A stretch of 64,000 bases of DNA, taken from assembly GCF_900182785.1 (NCBI RefSeq), contig NZ_FXTS01000009.1, positions 62,001 through 126,000 on the forward strand. Direction: 5' to 3'. The stretch is from Oceanospirillum linum (lineage in GTDB: Bacteria; Pseudomonadota; Gammaproteobacteria; Pseudomonadales; Halomonadaceae). Within the stretch, counting starts at the first letter, position 1. Every line of letters begins with the position of its first letter. Below, one piece after another: positions 49,911 through 59,309 of the stretch. The position numbers were made by a program, and so were the translations under genes. Under the pieces are notes generated by a model that made no database searches, had not been told where the DNA came from, and saw nothing but the letters and a program-made list of their open reading frames with translations.

Positions 49911-50858
49911 TTAGGTTGATGACGGCAGGTCCGCTTCAGGAATCTCCTGCTTCATGGCTAACCGGGATGGATCCCATTGGCTGACAGCCCAGTGAAGAAT
50001 ATCAGAGTAGGCGCAGGCCTGTATCTCCTGCTCCGGAAAAACCTGCAGTGCGGCAAGTGCTCTTAGCAGCAGCTGATGTTTCTCTTTGCTGTTAATTGCC
50101 GGTGCCAGATTTTGTTTGCTTAGTTTCTGACCATTGGCCTGAACGATCACCGGAATATGGGCATAGGCTGGCGGAGTGAGATTCAGGTGTTTCAGCAGCT
50201 GCAGCTGGCGTGGAGTGCTTTCCAGAATATCATAGCCCCGGACGACCTGATTGATCCCCTGTTCCTTATCATCCAGTACCACCGCCAGCTGATAGGCAAA
50301 GAGTTTGTCCCGACGCTGAATAATAAAGTCTCCGACCTGATCCATTGGCCATTGGCAGTGCCCCTGGATTCTGTCTTCGATACTGAAACTGCCATCAGTT
50401 TTAAGGCGAATTGCACATTCGGCGTCAGTGGGTGGGGGATTTTTACGACAGCTGTTTGGATATACAGTATACCCTTTGAGCTGCTTTCGACTGCACTGGC
50501 AGCGGTAAGCCAGGCCCTGATCAAGCAACTGATCCACCTGATCCTGATAACGTTCGTTCTGTTGACTCTGATACATCACCTTGCCATCCCGGAAAAGCTC
50601 AAAGGCTTCTAAGGCCTGCAGGATTGCATCGCTGGCGCCGGGTTGTTCACGGGGAGGATCGATATCTTCAATGCGCATCAGCCATAAGCCGTTGTGAGCT
50701 TTCGCATCCAGATAGCTGGCCAGTGCTGCCACCAGCGAGCCAAAGTGCAGTGGGCCGGATGGTGTTGGAGCAAAGCGGCCGATATAAGCGTCTTTACCTG
50801 GAGTGGAAGCCGGGTTATTGATGCCGTTTTGTTTGATATGAGGCGTATCAGAAAGCAT
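49911..50858 (-). CDS. gluQ: glutamyl-Q tRNA(Asp) synthetase
   Basis: A truncated glutamyl-tRNA synthetase-like enzyme of about 315 residues that puts glutamate on the queuosine base of tRNA-Asp. HIGH-type motif RFAPTPSGPLHFGSLVAAL, the YRCQCSRKQL zinc-binding segment with later Cys, and KMS-type ANGQKLSKQNLAPAI. It lacks the anticodon-binding domain, as expected. Start uncertain: ATG 50858 or GTG 50885. Between cbrXAB and dksA, as in Pseudomonas. Confidence 0.95.
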   Translation of the reverse strand: MLSDTPHIKQNGINNPASTPGKDAYIGRFAPTPSGPLHFGSLVAALASYLDAKAHNGLWLMRIEDIDPPREQPGASDAILQALEAFELFRDGKVMYQSQQNERYQDQVDQLLDQGLAYRCQCSRKQLKGYTVYPNSCRKNPPPTDAECAIRLKTDGSFSIEDRIQGHCQWPMDQVGDFIIQRRDKLFAYQLAVVLDDKEQGINQVVRGYDILESTPRQLQLLKHLNLTPPAYAHIPVIVQANGQKLSKQNLAPAINSKEKHQLLLRALAALQVFPEQEIQACAYSDILHWAVSQWDPSRLAMKQEIPEADLPSST

Positions 50859-50916
50859 TGGAGTCTTTGTTTCTACTGGTTGCACGAAGGTTAAGGGCTA
50901 TTAAAACTGACAGGCA

Positions 50917-50941
50917 TAAAAAAACCAGCCGGAGCTGGTTT
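50917..50941 (-). terminator. terminator of dksA
   Basis: Minus strand AAACCAGC, TCCG loop region, GCTGGTTT then T5 ATGCC. Confidence 0.85.
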
Positions 50942-50964
50942 CTGTTTCTGTACATGCTGGTGGA

Positions 50965-51402
50965 TTAACCGCCAATCTGACGCTCTTTTATTTCCGCCAG
51001 GGTTTTGCAGTCCACGCACAGGGTTGCTGTTGGACGTGCCTCAAGACGGCGAATACCAATTTCAATACCGCAGGACTCGCAGTAACCGTAGTCACCTTCG
51101 TCGATATCGTTAAGGGCTTCATTGATTTTTTTGATCAGCTTGCGTTCACGGTCACGGGTGCGAAGCTCCAGACTGAACTCTTCTTCCTGGGTGGCACGAT
51201 CAGCTGGGTCAGCAAAATTGTTTGCATCTTCCTGAAGGTGCTGAACTGTACGGTCAACCTCTTCCATCAACTCTTGTTTCCACTTCAGCAGAATCTGGCG
51301 GAAATGCTCCAGCTGTTCATCATTCATGTATTCTTCGCCGTCTTTAATATCATACGGAACGAATGATTCTAGCTCTGGGTTGTTGGTTGCATTCTCTGGC
51401 AT
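50965..51402 (-). CDS. dksA: RNA polymerase-binding transcription factor DksA
   Basis: A 145-residue partner of ppGpp in the stringent response. The coiled coil (about 30-110) carries the tip DPADRATQEEEFSLELR; the zinc finger is CESCGIEIG with CVDCKTLAE, the full Cys4 type, followed by the C-terminal helix. Own terminator downstream. Confidence 0.98.
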   Translation of the reverse strand: MPENATNNPELESFVPYDIKDGEEYMNDEQLEHFRQILLKWKQELMEEVDRTVQHLQEDANNFADPADRATQEEEFSLELRTRDRERKLIKKINEALNDIDEGDYGYCESCGIEIGIRRLEARPTATLCVDCKTLAEIKERQIGG

Positions 51403-51702
51403 ACGACTGCCCCATCATATTATGTTGTTGGTGGTCTGGGGGATGCCCGCCGATAAATAGTCCATCATTGGCACCCTCAGCAACGGACAAAATCCTGTCA
51501 CGTTTTTGAAAGCCTTGCTTATTTAGCTGAAAAGTAAGAAAAAAGCAAATTCTGAGGCGAATTTATACAGTTTTTTACATTTCAGAATACCGGCAAAGTG
51601 CTGGTAAAGCTGCATACTTGTTTGCTTTTCACTATGATGTTCAGCTTGGTTAAGCGTGGCTTCATAGTTGAAACCCTCTGTTTTCAGATTCAGGAGTAGT
51701 GT
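51403..51702. other. dksA/aminotransferase divergent intergenic region
   Basis: A 300-bp gap, AT-rich in the middle, presumably holding both promoters. I see only a short hairpin (ACCGGC/GCTGGT, near 51590-51606) and no gene or clear operator. Confidence 0.5.
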
Positions 51703-52881
51703 ATGTCACTGTCGGATTTCCAATGGGCAAGCCGTGTTGCGGATATTGCGCCTTTCCATGTTATGGCGCTGTTGGGGCGTGCCCGTGAGCTTCAGGCGGA
51801 GGGCCGGGACATTATTCATATGGAGATTGGTGAACCAGACTTTTCATCGCCTCCACAGGTGATTGAAGCTGGACGGCAGGCTCTGGCCGACGGTCATACC
51901 GGTTACACTCCTGCGATGGGTATTCCTGAATTGCGTGAGGCAATTGCAGGTCATTATCAGAAAGCCTATGGCGTTAAGGTCGATCCTGCCCGTATTTTGG
52001 TAACCCCCGGAGCCTCCGGGGCTCTCTTGTTACTGGCGGCCTTGCTGGTTAATCCCGGTGACCAGGTGATGATGGCCGACCCGACTTACCCCTGTAACCG
52101 TAACTTTATGCGTTTGTTTGAAGGTCAGTCACAGCTGGTTCCGGTAGGCGCAGATAGCCACTTCCAGCTTAATGCGGATCATATTGAACAACACTGGAAT
52201 GCCAAAACCCGTGCCGCCATGCTGGCAACACCATCCAACCCAACGGGTACCTTGGTGAGCCTGGATCAGTTGACGGAAATTTCCCAGGCGGTGAATGCGA
52301 AAAAAGGGGCTCTGATCTGTGATGAGATCTATCAGGGACTAACCTATGGTGTTGAGGCGCAAACGGCACTGGCGGTGAATGATGACGCTTTTGTTATCAA
52401 CAGTTTTTCTAAATATTTTGGTATGACCGGCTGGCGGCTGGGCTGGCTGGTGGCTCCTGAGTGCGCTATGCCGGAACTGGAAAAGCTGGCGCAGAATGTC
52501 TTTTTGTCGGCGACGACGCCATCTCAATATGCTGCCCTGGCGGCTTTTCAGCCGGATACGATTGCTCTGCTTGAGGAGCGCCGGGCAGAGTTTGCCCGAC
52601 GCCGGGATTATCTGTTACCGGCGCTGCGTGAGCTGGGTATGTCGATTCCGGTGACGCCGGAAGGTGCGTTTTATATCTATGCAGGTATCGATCATTTGAC
52701 CGATGATAGCTTCGGGTGGTGTCAGGATCTGCTGGAAGAAGAGGGCGTTGCTACAACGCCGGGGCTGGATTTTGGTATCGCCGGTGCGCGTACCACGGTG
52801 CGTTTTGCCTATGCTGCCAGCATCGATAAGCTGGAAGAGGCCGTTGAACGTATCGGGCGCTTTATCCAGAAGCGGGCCTAA
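51703..52881 (+). CDS. class I/II pyridoxal phosphate-dependent aminotransferase
   Basis: A 392-residue fold-type I enzyme. GEPDFSSPPQVIEA and TGYTPAMGIPELREAIA at the N-terminus, TPSNPTGT, CDEIYQGLTYG (PLP phosphate/pyridine contacts) and the Schiff-base Lys in NSFSKYFGMTGWRLGW. Close to aspartate/alanine-type transaminases; the substrate cannot be told. ATG with CAGGAGTAG ribosome site. Adjacent to sfsA, 27 bases downstream. Confidence 0.94.
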   Translation: MSLSDFQWASRVADIAPFHVMALLGRARELQAEGRDIIHMEIGEPDFSSPPQVIEAGRQALADGHTGYTPAMGIPELREAIAGHYQKAYGVKVDPARILVTPGASGALLLLAALLVNPGDQVMMADPTYPCNRNFMRLFEGQSQLVPVGADSHFQLNADHIEQHWNAKTRAAMLATPSNPTGTLVSLDQLTEISQAVNAKKGALICDEIYQGLTYGVEAQTALAVNDDAFVINSFSKYFGMTGWRLGWLVAPECAMPELEKLAQNVFLSATTPSQYAALAAFQPDTIALLEERRAEFARRRDYLLPALRELGMSIPVTPEGAFYIYAGIDHLTDDSFGWCQDLLEEEGVATTPGLDFGIAGARTTVRFAYAASIDKLEEAVERIGRFIQKRA

Positions 52882-52908
52882 ACAGAATACAGATCAGGGA
52901 GATCGGAT

Positions 52909-53667
52909 ATGCGTTGGTCATCACCACTTAAGTCGGCCACTTTGTTAAAGCGCTACAAACGTTTTATGGCGGATGTGGTGCCGGAGGATCTCTCTGGATA
53001 TCAGGCGGATGGTGCGGAGCAACTTACCCTGCACTGCCCCAATACCGGCTCGATGAGAAACTGTATGGGTGAGGGCTGGCGCGTCTGGTACTCCGATTCC
53101 GGGAACCCTAAGCGCAAATACCCCTGTACCTGGGAGCTGTCAGAAACCCCTGATGGCAACCTGATCTGTGTGAACACAGCGCAGGCAAACCGGATCGTCA
53201 AAGAAGCGCTGCAGAATAAGGTTCTGGCTGAGCTTGCAGCTTACGATGCCATTAAGCCTGAAGTGAAATATGGCGCTGAAAATAGTCGGATCGATTTCCT
53301 GTTGACCGCAGAGGGGCTGCCGAACTGCTATGTTGAGGTGAAAAGCGCTACTTTGCTGGATGAGTCTTTTGGCAAGGGGCAGGGTTTTTTCCCGGATGCG
53401 GTTACTGAGCGGGGGCGTAAGCATCTGCGTGAATTGCAGCAGATGGTCACTGAAGGTCACCGTGCTATTTTATTGTTCTGTGTGAATCACACAGGGATCA
53501 ACCAGATTGGTGTAGCGGATCATATTGATCCGGCCTATGGCCAGGTGCTGCGGGAGGCACTGCAGGCAGGGGTTGAAGTTCTGGCCTATAAATCGTTGAT
53601 AGATACTGAAACAATTCAGCTTTGGCAATCGGTGCCTGTTGTCTTATCTGAGCAGGCTTATCGCTGA
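52909..53667 (+). CDS. sfsA: sugar fermentation stimulation protein A
   Basis: A 252-residue protein with an OB-like N-terminal and a nuclease-like C-terminal domain. LKRYKRFMADVV, CPNTGSMRNCMGEG and the PD-(D/E)XK-like RIDFLLTAEG ... CYVEVKSATL are typical of SfsA. The molecular role is not established; it may bind or cut DNA. Its last 10 bases overlap the convergent Rieske gene. Confidence 0.95.
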   Translation: MRWSSPLKSATLLKRYKRFMADVVPEDLSGYQADGAEQLTLHCPNTGSMRNCMGEGWRVWYSDSGNPKRKYPCTWELSETPDGNLICVNTAQANRIVKEALQNKVLAELAAYDAIKPEVKYGAENSRIDFLLTAEGLPNCYVEVKSATLLDESFGKGQGFFPDAVTERGRKHLRELQQMVTEGHRAILLFCVNHTGINQIGVADHIDPAYGQVLREALQAGVEVLAYKSLIDTETIQLWQSVPVVLSEQAYR

Positions 53668-54017
53668 TCTTCAGTTCTGGTGCGGTCAACGCTCTCGGCT
53701 GTCATCAGCATCACCTCTCCGGTCTCACTGATCTCATAAGGAATCTGGCGTAGCTTTTGTCCTGTACATGGGCCGTGAATGCATTCGCCGGAGTCGATCA
53801 GAAACTGTGCACCGTGCATTGCACACTGAATGAGTTGTTTGCTGCTGTCCAGAAACTGATCCTGCTGCCATTCAAGGTTGACGCCAAGATGCGGGCACTC
53901 ATTGGCATACAGATAAAGTTTATGTTTTTTCTTTACCGCAAAGAGAGGGCCAATGGGAGTCTGAAAACCTTTGCTGGTTTTGTTGCCGATATCATCCAGA
54001 TTACAAAGTACGTACAT
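53658..54017 (-). CDS. Rieske [2Fe-2S] protein
   Basis: A 119-residue single-domain Rieske protein. Cluster ligands are CPHLG near residue 40 and CAMHGAQF near 64, both CxH/CxxH type. No membrane anchor. It resembles ferredoxin-like Rieske subunits of nitrite reductase (NirD-like) or oxygenases, but no partner enzyme lies nearby, so the electron acceptor is unknown. Confidence 0.9.
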   Translation of the reverse strand: MYVLCNLDDIGNKTSKGFQTPIGPLFAVKKKHKLYLYANECPHLGVNLEWQQDQFLDSSKQLIQCAMHGAQFLIDSGECIHGPCTGQKLRQIPYEISETGEVMLMTAESVDRTRTEDQR

Positions 54018-54037
54018 GGTTTTTCTCTAACCGGGCA

Positions 54038-54067
54038 TAAAAAAGCCGCTTGCAGAGCAAACGGCTG
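54038..54067 (-). terminator. terminator after the pentapeptide-repeat gene
   Basis: Minus strand AGCCGTTTGC, TCT loop, GCAAGCGGCT then T6. It separates the Rieske gene from its upstream neighbour. Confidence 0.85.
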
Positions 54068-54188
54068 AGAAGGAGGTGCGTTGTCTGACGTTGGAGTCAA
54101 ATAACCTCTGTTAGACTGCGCCATCATAGAAAACCGTTGTGACTTTAATATGACAGCTGGAATGACAGACGTTATTAACCACCGACGA

Positions 54189-54539
54189 TCAGCAGCTCCG
54201 GTCGTAGCGCAACCGGGTGCCATGGTTCAGAGACATCACCAGCTCATCGGCTGAGATCTCTTTCGGAAAAAGGCAGCCGGATATATTGGCCTGAGCGATG
54301 CTGGCCCCTTCAAGATTTGTCTGGCTGAAGTCTATGCCACGCAGATCAGCTCCCCGGAAATAAGCACTGCTCATATCCAGTTTGTGGGCATTCATCTCGC
54401 GCAGATCCAGTCCTCTGAAGTCGCCACTGCGCAGGTCTGTCGTTTCATCGCAGGAGCGGGCTTGATTAAAAGCTCCGATATCTTCTTCTCTTAGTAGCTT
54501 GTACAGCTTGTTATCAAGCAGATGGGGTTTGTGACTCAT
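54189..54539 (-). CDS. small pentapeptide-repeat protein
   Basis: A 116-residue protein with about nine pentapeptide-type repeats (DLRSG DFRGL DLREM, then SAYFR GADLR GIDFS QTNLE GASIA QANIS), giving a short right-handed quadrilateral helix. The N-terminal 30 residues look helical. Larger relatives of this fold mimic DNA and protect gyrase, but this short form cannot be assigned a role. Confidence 0.85.
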   Translation of the reverse strand: MSHKPHLLDNKLYKLLREEDIGAFNQARSCDETTDLRSGDFRGLDLREMNAHKLDMSSAYFRGADLRGIDFSQTNLEGASIAQANISGCLFPKEISADELVMSLNHGTRLRYDRSC

Positions 54540-54589
54540 AACCGACTCCTTTTGGCCAATGGCTACTCGCAGTTTATTTGAAAGATATG

Positions 54590-56167
54590 TTACAGCCCAA
54601 ACTGGCGGCGAATACTCATGAGTAGCTTGGTGCTTGCATTATCTTCGTCAGTGTTGATGACGATAGTATAGTCCGTTTCATCTGAGGCGATATTATCCTG
54701 CTCTGCCAGCTGCTTATGCAGGACAGCAAGATCCGCTTCAGATGCATCACTATCTGATGTCAGGCGTTTTTTGATCCGGCGCTCCAGTGTTTGCTCACTT
54801 GCTGTGAATGAAAGTGTCAGAGCGGGTACTCCAAGTTGTTCCGCTTTATCACGCAGAGCATCACGCTGCCAACGTTTCAGGTTGGTGGCATCAATAATCA
54901 CAGGTGTTGCCGAGTGAATGACGCAATCTGCCAGTTTTGCCAGTTTGTCATAGGTGCGTTCTGTGGCTTCCGGGGTATAGATACCGGCATCCAGTTCAGA
55001 GTGACTGTCCTGGTCTGGGCTCAGGCCAAACAGGCGTTTACGCTCAACATCGGATCGGATACGGATAACGCCCAGCTCCTTGATAACCGCCCGACTTATA
55101 GAGCTTTTACCGGAACCGGACACGCCATGGGTGATCAGCATAAAGGGCTGTTCAAATACGGTGTAGGATTCCGCCAGATCGATATAGCTCTGGTAATCGG
55201 CTTCCAGCGCTTTGCGTCCTGTTTCATCAATGGATGGGTCCAGTAGCATAAAGCGCGTTACCTTGGCGCGAACCATGGCTCGGTAAGCTTTGTAGAACGG
55301 CAATAGTTGAATGCCTTCGTAGTCACCGGTCAGCTCCAGGTACAGGTTGATAAAGTGGCGGGCCAGCTCTTTCTCACCACGGGCTTCCAGGTCCATCACC
55401 AAAAAACCGGCATCGCTGATCACATCGATCCAACGGAACTCATCGTTAAACTCGATGCAGTCAAACAGAGTAACCTTGTCTTTACCCGCTTCCTGAATCA
55501 GGGCCACATTACCTAAGTGGATATCTCCATGGCACTCGCGAATCATTCCGTTGGCTTTGCGACGGGCAAACAGTGACTCCAGGCGGGTAAACGTATCCTG
55601 CATCCAACCTTCCAGCTGGGTGAGCTGATCCAGTTGTGGTTTCTCGCTCAGCATCTCGCGGATCTGGTCAAAGTTTTGCTGTGCGGGTGCCAGTACTTCT
55701 GCAGGGCTGCCCAGTTTCATGCTGTCATCTGCCTGGCGAATTTCAGCATGAAAACCGGCAATCTGGTGTGCCAGTGAATCAATGTGAGCGGTTGTCACCA
55801 TACCTTCGGCCTGCAGGTTGCTCAGCAGGCGGTCGCCGTCGAACTGTTGCATGCGGATGGCGTATTCAAACGGGGCTGAATCATCACCTAAACGGGGGGC
55901 GTCTTCGCTACCTGAGATCGGCAGAACATCCAGATAGAGATCCGGAGCCAGACGTTTATTCAGGGCAACCTCCTGCTCACAGAAGAACTTACGCTTTTCC
56001 AGGGTAGTGAAATTCAAAAAACCAAAGTCCATCGGTTTTTTGATTTTATAGGCATAGTCACCTGTCAGCAGTACCCAGGATATATGGGTTTGGTACAGTT
56101 TAAATTCCCCTGTGTTGTGTTGATACAGGGCTGGGTTCTGAAGTGCCTCAATCAGCTGTTGGCTCAC
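54590..56167 (-). CDS. APH-like kinase fused to P-loop ATPase domain
   Basis: A 525-residue two-domain protein. The N-terminal half is aminoglycoside-phosphotransferase-like (KIKKPMDFGFLNF, HGDIHLGNVALI, FDCIEFNDEFRWID); the C-terminal half is a P-loop kinase with GVSGSGKSSISRAV near 350 and IRSDVERKRLFGL. Such bifunctional proteins are widespread in proteobacteria and of unknown substrate; antibiotic resistance is not implied. Confidence 0.88.
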   Translation of the reverse strand: MSQQLIEALQNPALYQHNTGEFKLYQTHISWVLLTGDYAYKIKKPMDFGFLNFTTLEKRKFFCEQEVALNKRLAPDLYLDVLPISGSEDAPRLGDDSAPFEYAIRMQQFDGDRLLSNLQAEGMVTTAHIDSLAHQIAGFHAEIRQADDSMKLGSPAEVLAPAQQNFDQIREMLSEKPQLDQLTQLEGWMQDTFTRLESLFARRKANGMIRECHGDIHLGNVALIQEAGKDKVTLFDCIEFNDEFRWIDVISDAGFLVMDLEARGEKELARHFINLYLELTGDYEGIQLLPFYKAYRAMVRAKVTRFMLLDPSIDETGRKALEADYQSYIDLAESYTVFEQPFMLITHGVSGSGKSSISRAVIKELGVIRIRSDVERKRLFGLSPDQDSHSELDAGIYTPEATERTYDKLAKLADCVIHSATPVIIDATNLKRWQRDALRDKAEQLGVPALTLSFTASEQTLERRIKKRLTSDSDASEADLAVLHKQLAEQDNIASDETDYTIVINTDEDNASTKLLMSIRRQFGL

Positions 56168-56332
56168 AGGCGGTCTCCTTAAAATTCAGTATTCGGGGCT
56201 CGTTGTCCGTTCTGTTACACGGGCGTACGGGTCAGCCTTTTGACCCATAGTGCGTGCTTCAGGTGGCCGGAGCAATCAGCTTAAGGTCTGAGGTGTTTAC
56301 CTCAGACCCGTTATGATCCGCAAGATGACCTG

Positions 56333-57616
56333 TTAACTCAGTGCAGCAAACGCTTTACGGGCTGCGGCAAGGGTTTTCTCAATATCGTCATCTGTGTGGG
56401 CAGAAGAAACAAAACCTGCTTCGTAGGATGCCGGAGCCAGATAAATACCCTCTTCCAGCATGATGTGGAAGAATTTATTGAAATGCTCGTTATTACACTC
56501 CATTACATCAGCAAAGCCGGTAACGGCAGGTTTATCGGTGAAGAAAACACCAAACATACCTCCTGCTTTCTGGGTGATAAAGGGAACACCGGCTTCTTTT
56601 GCTGCGGCTTCAAGGCCAGCACACAGTTTATCTACTTTGGCGAACAGGGCATCGTGGAAGCCCGGCGTGCTGATACTGTTAAGTAGGGCGATTCCGGCAG
56701 CCATGGCCAGAGGGTTACCGGAAAGGGTGCCAGCCTGATAGACAGGCCCCAGAGGTGAGATATGAGACATGATCTCTTTCTTACCACCGAATGCGCCTAC
56801 TGGCATACCACCGCCGATAATCTTACCCAGTGTGGTCAGATCCGGTTTAATGTTGAAGCGCTCCTGAGCGCCGCCCAGAGCAACACGGAAACCTGTCATC
56901 ACTTCATCAAAGATCAGTACGGTGCCGTTTTCATCACACACTTCGCGCAGGCACTCCAGAAAGCCCGGCTGTGGCGGAATGCAGTTCATATTACCTGCCA
57001 CCGGCTCCACAATAATGCAGGCGATCTGGTCGCCAATCTGTTTGAAGCACTCCCGCACATTTTCAATGTCGTTATACGTCAGGGTGATGGTGTGTTCCGC
57101 CAGCGCTTTGGGTACACCCGGCGAGTTCGGTTCACCAAAGGTCAGGGCACCGGAACCTGCTTTAACCAGCAGGGAGTCGGAGTGGCCGTGGTAGCAGCCC
57201 TCAAATTTTACGATCTTGTCCCGACCGGTATAGCCACGGGCCAGACGGATCGCACTCATGGTGGCTTCCGTACCTGAGTTCACCATGCGTACCATCTCGA
57301 TGTTCGGCATGATCTCGCAGATACGCTGAGCCATGGTGGTTTCGATTTCAGTGGGGGCACCAAAGCTCATACCGTCGTCCAGGCGATCTTTTACTGCCTG
57401 CAGTACGGTGTCGTTGGCGTGACCGGTGATCATTGGGCCCCATGAACCTACATAGTCAATGTACTGTTTGTCATCTGCATCAAACAGGTATGCGCCTTTC
57501 GCGCGCTTGATAAATACCGGCGTACCGCCAACACCTTTGAATGCACGTACCGGAGAGTTAACACCGCCAGGAATAACGGTCTGGGCATTGGCAAATAGCT
57601 GTTCTGACGTAGACAT
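56333..57616 (-). CDS. hemL: glutamate-1-semialdehyde 2,1-aminomutase
   Basis: A 427-residue PLP enzyme making 5-aminolevulinate in the C5 heme pathway. VIPGGVNSPVRAFKGVGGTP, GSWGPMITGHAN, VNSGTEATMSAIRLARG, and the PLP Lys in TLGKIIGGGMPVGAFGG. Full length. Lies beside thiE-thiD as in Pseudomonas, in a separate unit. Confidence 0.98.
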   Translation of the reverse strand: MSTSEQLFANAQTVIPGGVNSPVRAFKGVGGTPVFIKRAKGAYLFDADDKQYIDYVGSWGPMITGHANDTVLQAVKDRLDDGMSFGAPTEIETTMAQRICEIMPNIEMVRMVNSGTEATMSAIRLARGYTGRDKIVKFEGCYHGHSDSLLVKAGSGALTFGEPNSPGVPKALAEHTITLTYNDIENVRECFKQIGDQIACIIVEPVAGNMNCIPPQPGFLECLREVCDENGTVLIFDEVMTGFRVALGGAQERFNIKPDLTTLGKIIGGGMPVGAFGGKKEIMSHISPLGPVYQAGTLSGNPLAMAAGIALLNSISTPGFHDALFAKVDKLCAGLEAAAKEAGVPFITQKAGGMFGVFFTDKPAVTGFADVMECNNEHFNKFFHIMLEEGIYLAPASYEAGFVSSAHTDDDIEKTLAAARKAFAALS

Positions 57617-57759
57617 AGGGTTCCCTATAACTGTTGTTTCTTAAAAATTGCTAAAAACGGTTTGAGGAGGCCGCAGCCTCCCGAAAGTAATGCGCCCATC
57701 ATACCTAGGCATGATGACGTGATACAGCGTTGCTGCACCTTATTAAAGATTGATTGTAG

Positions 57760-58443
57760 TTAAACGTTGATCTGCAACGGGGCTCTGGGTAAGCAGAATC
57801 TGTTGAGTGCCTCTGAAGGGTCATGAGTACCGAACAGGCTGTTGACCACGGCAATCATATCGGCACCCTGATCAAACACCTGACCGGAATTATCTGAATC
57901 AATACCACCGATTACGACAATGGGACGCTGAAAGCGGGCCTTTGCCTGAGCAATTAACTCTAATGGTGCCGCCGGTGCATTCGGTTTGGTTGTCGAAGGG
58001 AAGAAACGTCCAAAAGCCAGATAGTCCGCTCCGGCACGCTGAGCTTGCTCCGCCAGATCAAGGGAGGCATGGCAGGTTGCACCCAGTATCTTATCTTCAC
58101 CCAGTTTATGGCGTGCATCCGTCAGTGAGCCGTCACTCTGACCCAGATGAACACCATCGGCATCAATTTCAAGAGCCAGCTCCAGATCATCGTTAATAAT
58201 CAGTGGCGTGTTGTATTGCCGGCAAAGAGTCAGCAGCTGTTGCGCCCGTTGTTTTTTCTGATCAGGTGCGGCGTTTTTTTCACGATACTGTAGGCAGCCA
58301 ATACCAGCCTTTAATACGATTTCAGCCTTACTGAAAAGCTGGTCGCCGGGCATGAGCTTGCTGTCGGTAATGGCATAAATAGCTGATCGAGCAATGGCTT
58401 TCAGAAAGTATTGCTGAGACCGGGCGTTATGAATTTGGGGCAT
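57760..58443 (-). CDS. thiE: thiamine-phosphate synthase
   Basis: A 227-residue TIM barrel coupling HMP-PP and the thiazole phosphate. YAITDSKL, CLQYREKNA, INDDLELALEIDADGVHLGQSD, GATCHASLDLA, YLAFGRFFPSTTKP and IGGIDSDN are standard, with a slightly longer N-terminus. ATG 58443 is preceded by AAGGAGCC; a TTG further up is in frame. Follows thiD in the same direction. Confidence 0.96.
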   Translation of the reverse strand: MPQIHNARSQQYFLKAIARSAIYAITDSKLMPGDQLFSKAEIVLKAGIGCLQYREKNAAPDQKKQRAQQLLTLCRQYNTPLIINDDLELALEIDADGVHLGQSDGSLTDARHKLGEDKILGATCHASLDLAEQAQRAGADYLAFGRFFPSTTKPNAPAAPLELIAQAKARFQRPIVVIGGIDSDNSGQVFDQGADMIAVVNSLFGTHDPSEALNRFCLPRAPLQINV

Positions 58444-58485
58444 ACGGAAATAAGGCTCCTTAACGGGTGTCAACCACAGTGCAGA

Positions 58486-59283
58486 TCAGGATCTGTCACA
58501 CCAGAAAAAACGATTGGGCAGATGTTGGCCCGAGCTAAGCTTGTGGGCGCTTTCCAGGCTCTTCCAGGTGAAACTTTGTGCCATCTCTGTAGCGTTACAA
58601 ATATCAGCACCCTGAGCAATTAGGGCCGTGCAGGCTGAGGCAAAGGTGCAGCCACTACCATGATATTCGCCACTCAACCTGGGCCAGGTTTTTTGCTGCA
58701 TCTCACCGTGGCTACCGAAAAGCTTATTAATTACGTCAGTTGTTTCAGCGTGGGTGCCGGTCACCGCCACATGTTTACAACCAAGGCTGATTAAGTGATG
58801 AGCCTGGGCTGCAATGGAGTCTGCATTAGGGCTGAGCTGTTTCAGTTCCTGTGTATTGGGCGTCAGCAGTGTGGTATGAGGCAGTAACAGATCATTGAAT
58901 GCGGCTACCATCTCCTGAGTGGTCAGGCTTTTGCCGCCACCTGCGTGCAGAATCGGGTCAAAAACCACGGGGAGGTGAGGGTAGTCCTGTAAAAGAGTGT
59001 GAATCGCTTCAATATTCTCGATGCTGCCCAAGAGCCCGATTTTGATTGCGCTAATGGGCAGATCATCAAGCATCATACGTGCCTGAGTGATCAGATCGTT
59101 AGCGTTAACCGGATGTATGCCCTGAACATTATGCGTATCCTGGGTTGTGGTAGCCGTAATTACTGTTGCGGCATAGCCACCCAGGGCTCGTATGGTTTCG
59201 ATGTCAGCCTGAATACCGGCACCACCGGACGGGTCGTGCCCAGCCAGTACCAGAGTAACCGCGGGGTTGGGGATTGAACTCAT
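58486..59283 (-). CDS. thiD: hydroxymethylpyrimidine/phosphomethylpyrimidine kinase
   Basis: A 265-residue ribokinase-fold enzyme making HMP-PP for ThiE. LAGHDPSGGAGIQADIETI, VFDPILHAGGGKSL and LSGEYHGSGCTFASACTALIA, the last holding the GxGC anion hole and catalytic Cys. GGGAG precedes ATG 59283. Co-directional with thiE, 42 bases apart. Confidence 0.96.
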   Translation of the reverse strand: MSSIPNPAVTLVLAGHDPSGGAGIQADIETIRALGGYAATVITATTTQDTHNVQGIHPVNANDLITQARMMLDDLPISAIKIGLLGSIENIEAIHTLLQDYPHLPVVFDPILHAGGGKSLTTQEMVAAFNDLLLPHTTLLTPNTQELKQLSPNADSIAAQAHHLISLGCKHVAVTGTHAETTDVINKLFGSHGEMQQKTWPRLSGEYHGSGCTFASACTALIAQGADICNATEMAQSFTWKSLESAHKLSSGQHLPNRFFWCDRS

Positions 59284-59309
59284 CGTCACGCTCCCTATCG
59301 CTTTCTGCG

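Noticed and set aside
57617..57759. TPP riboswitch near thiE/thiD
   Set aside because: No THI-box-like sequence seen; this gap is downstream of thiE.
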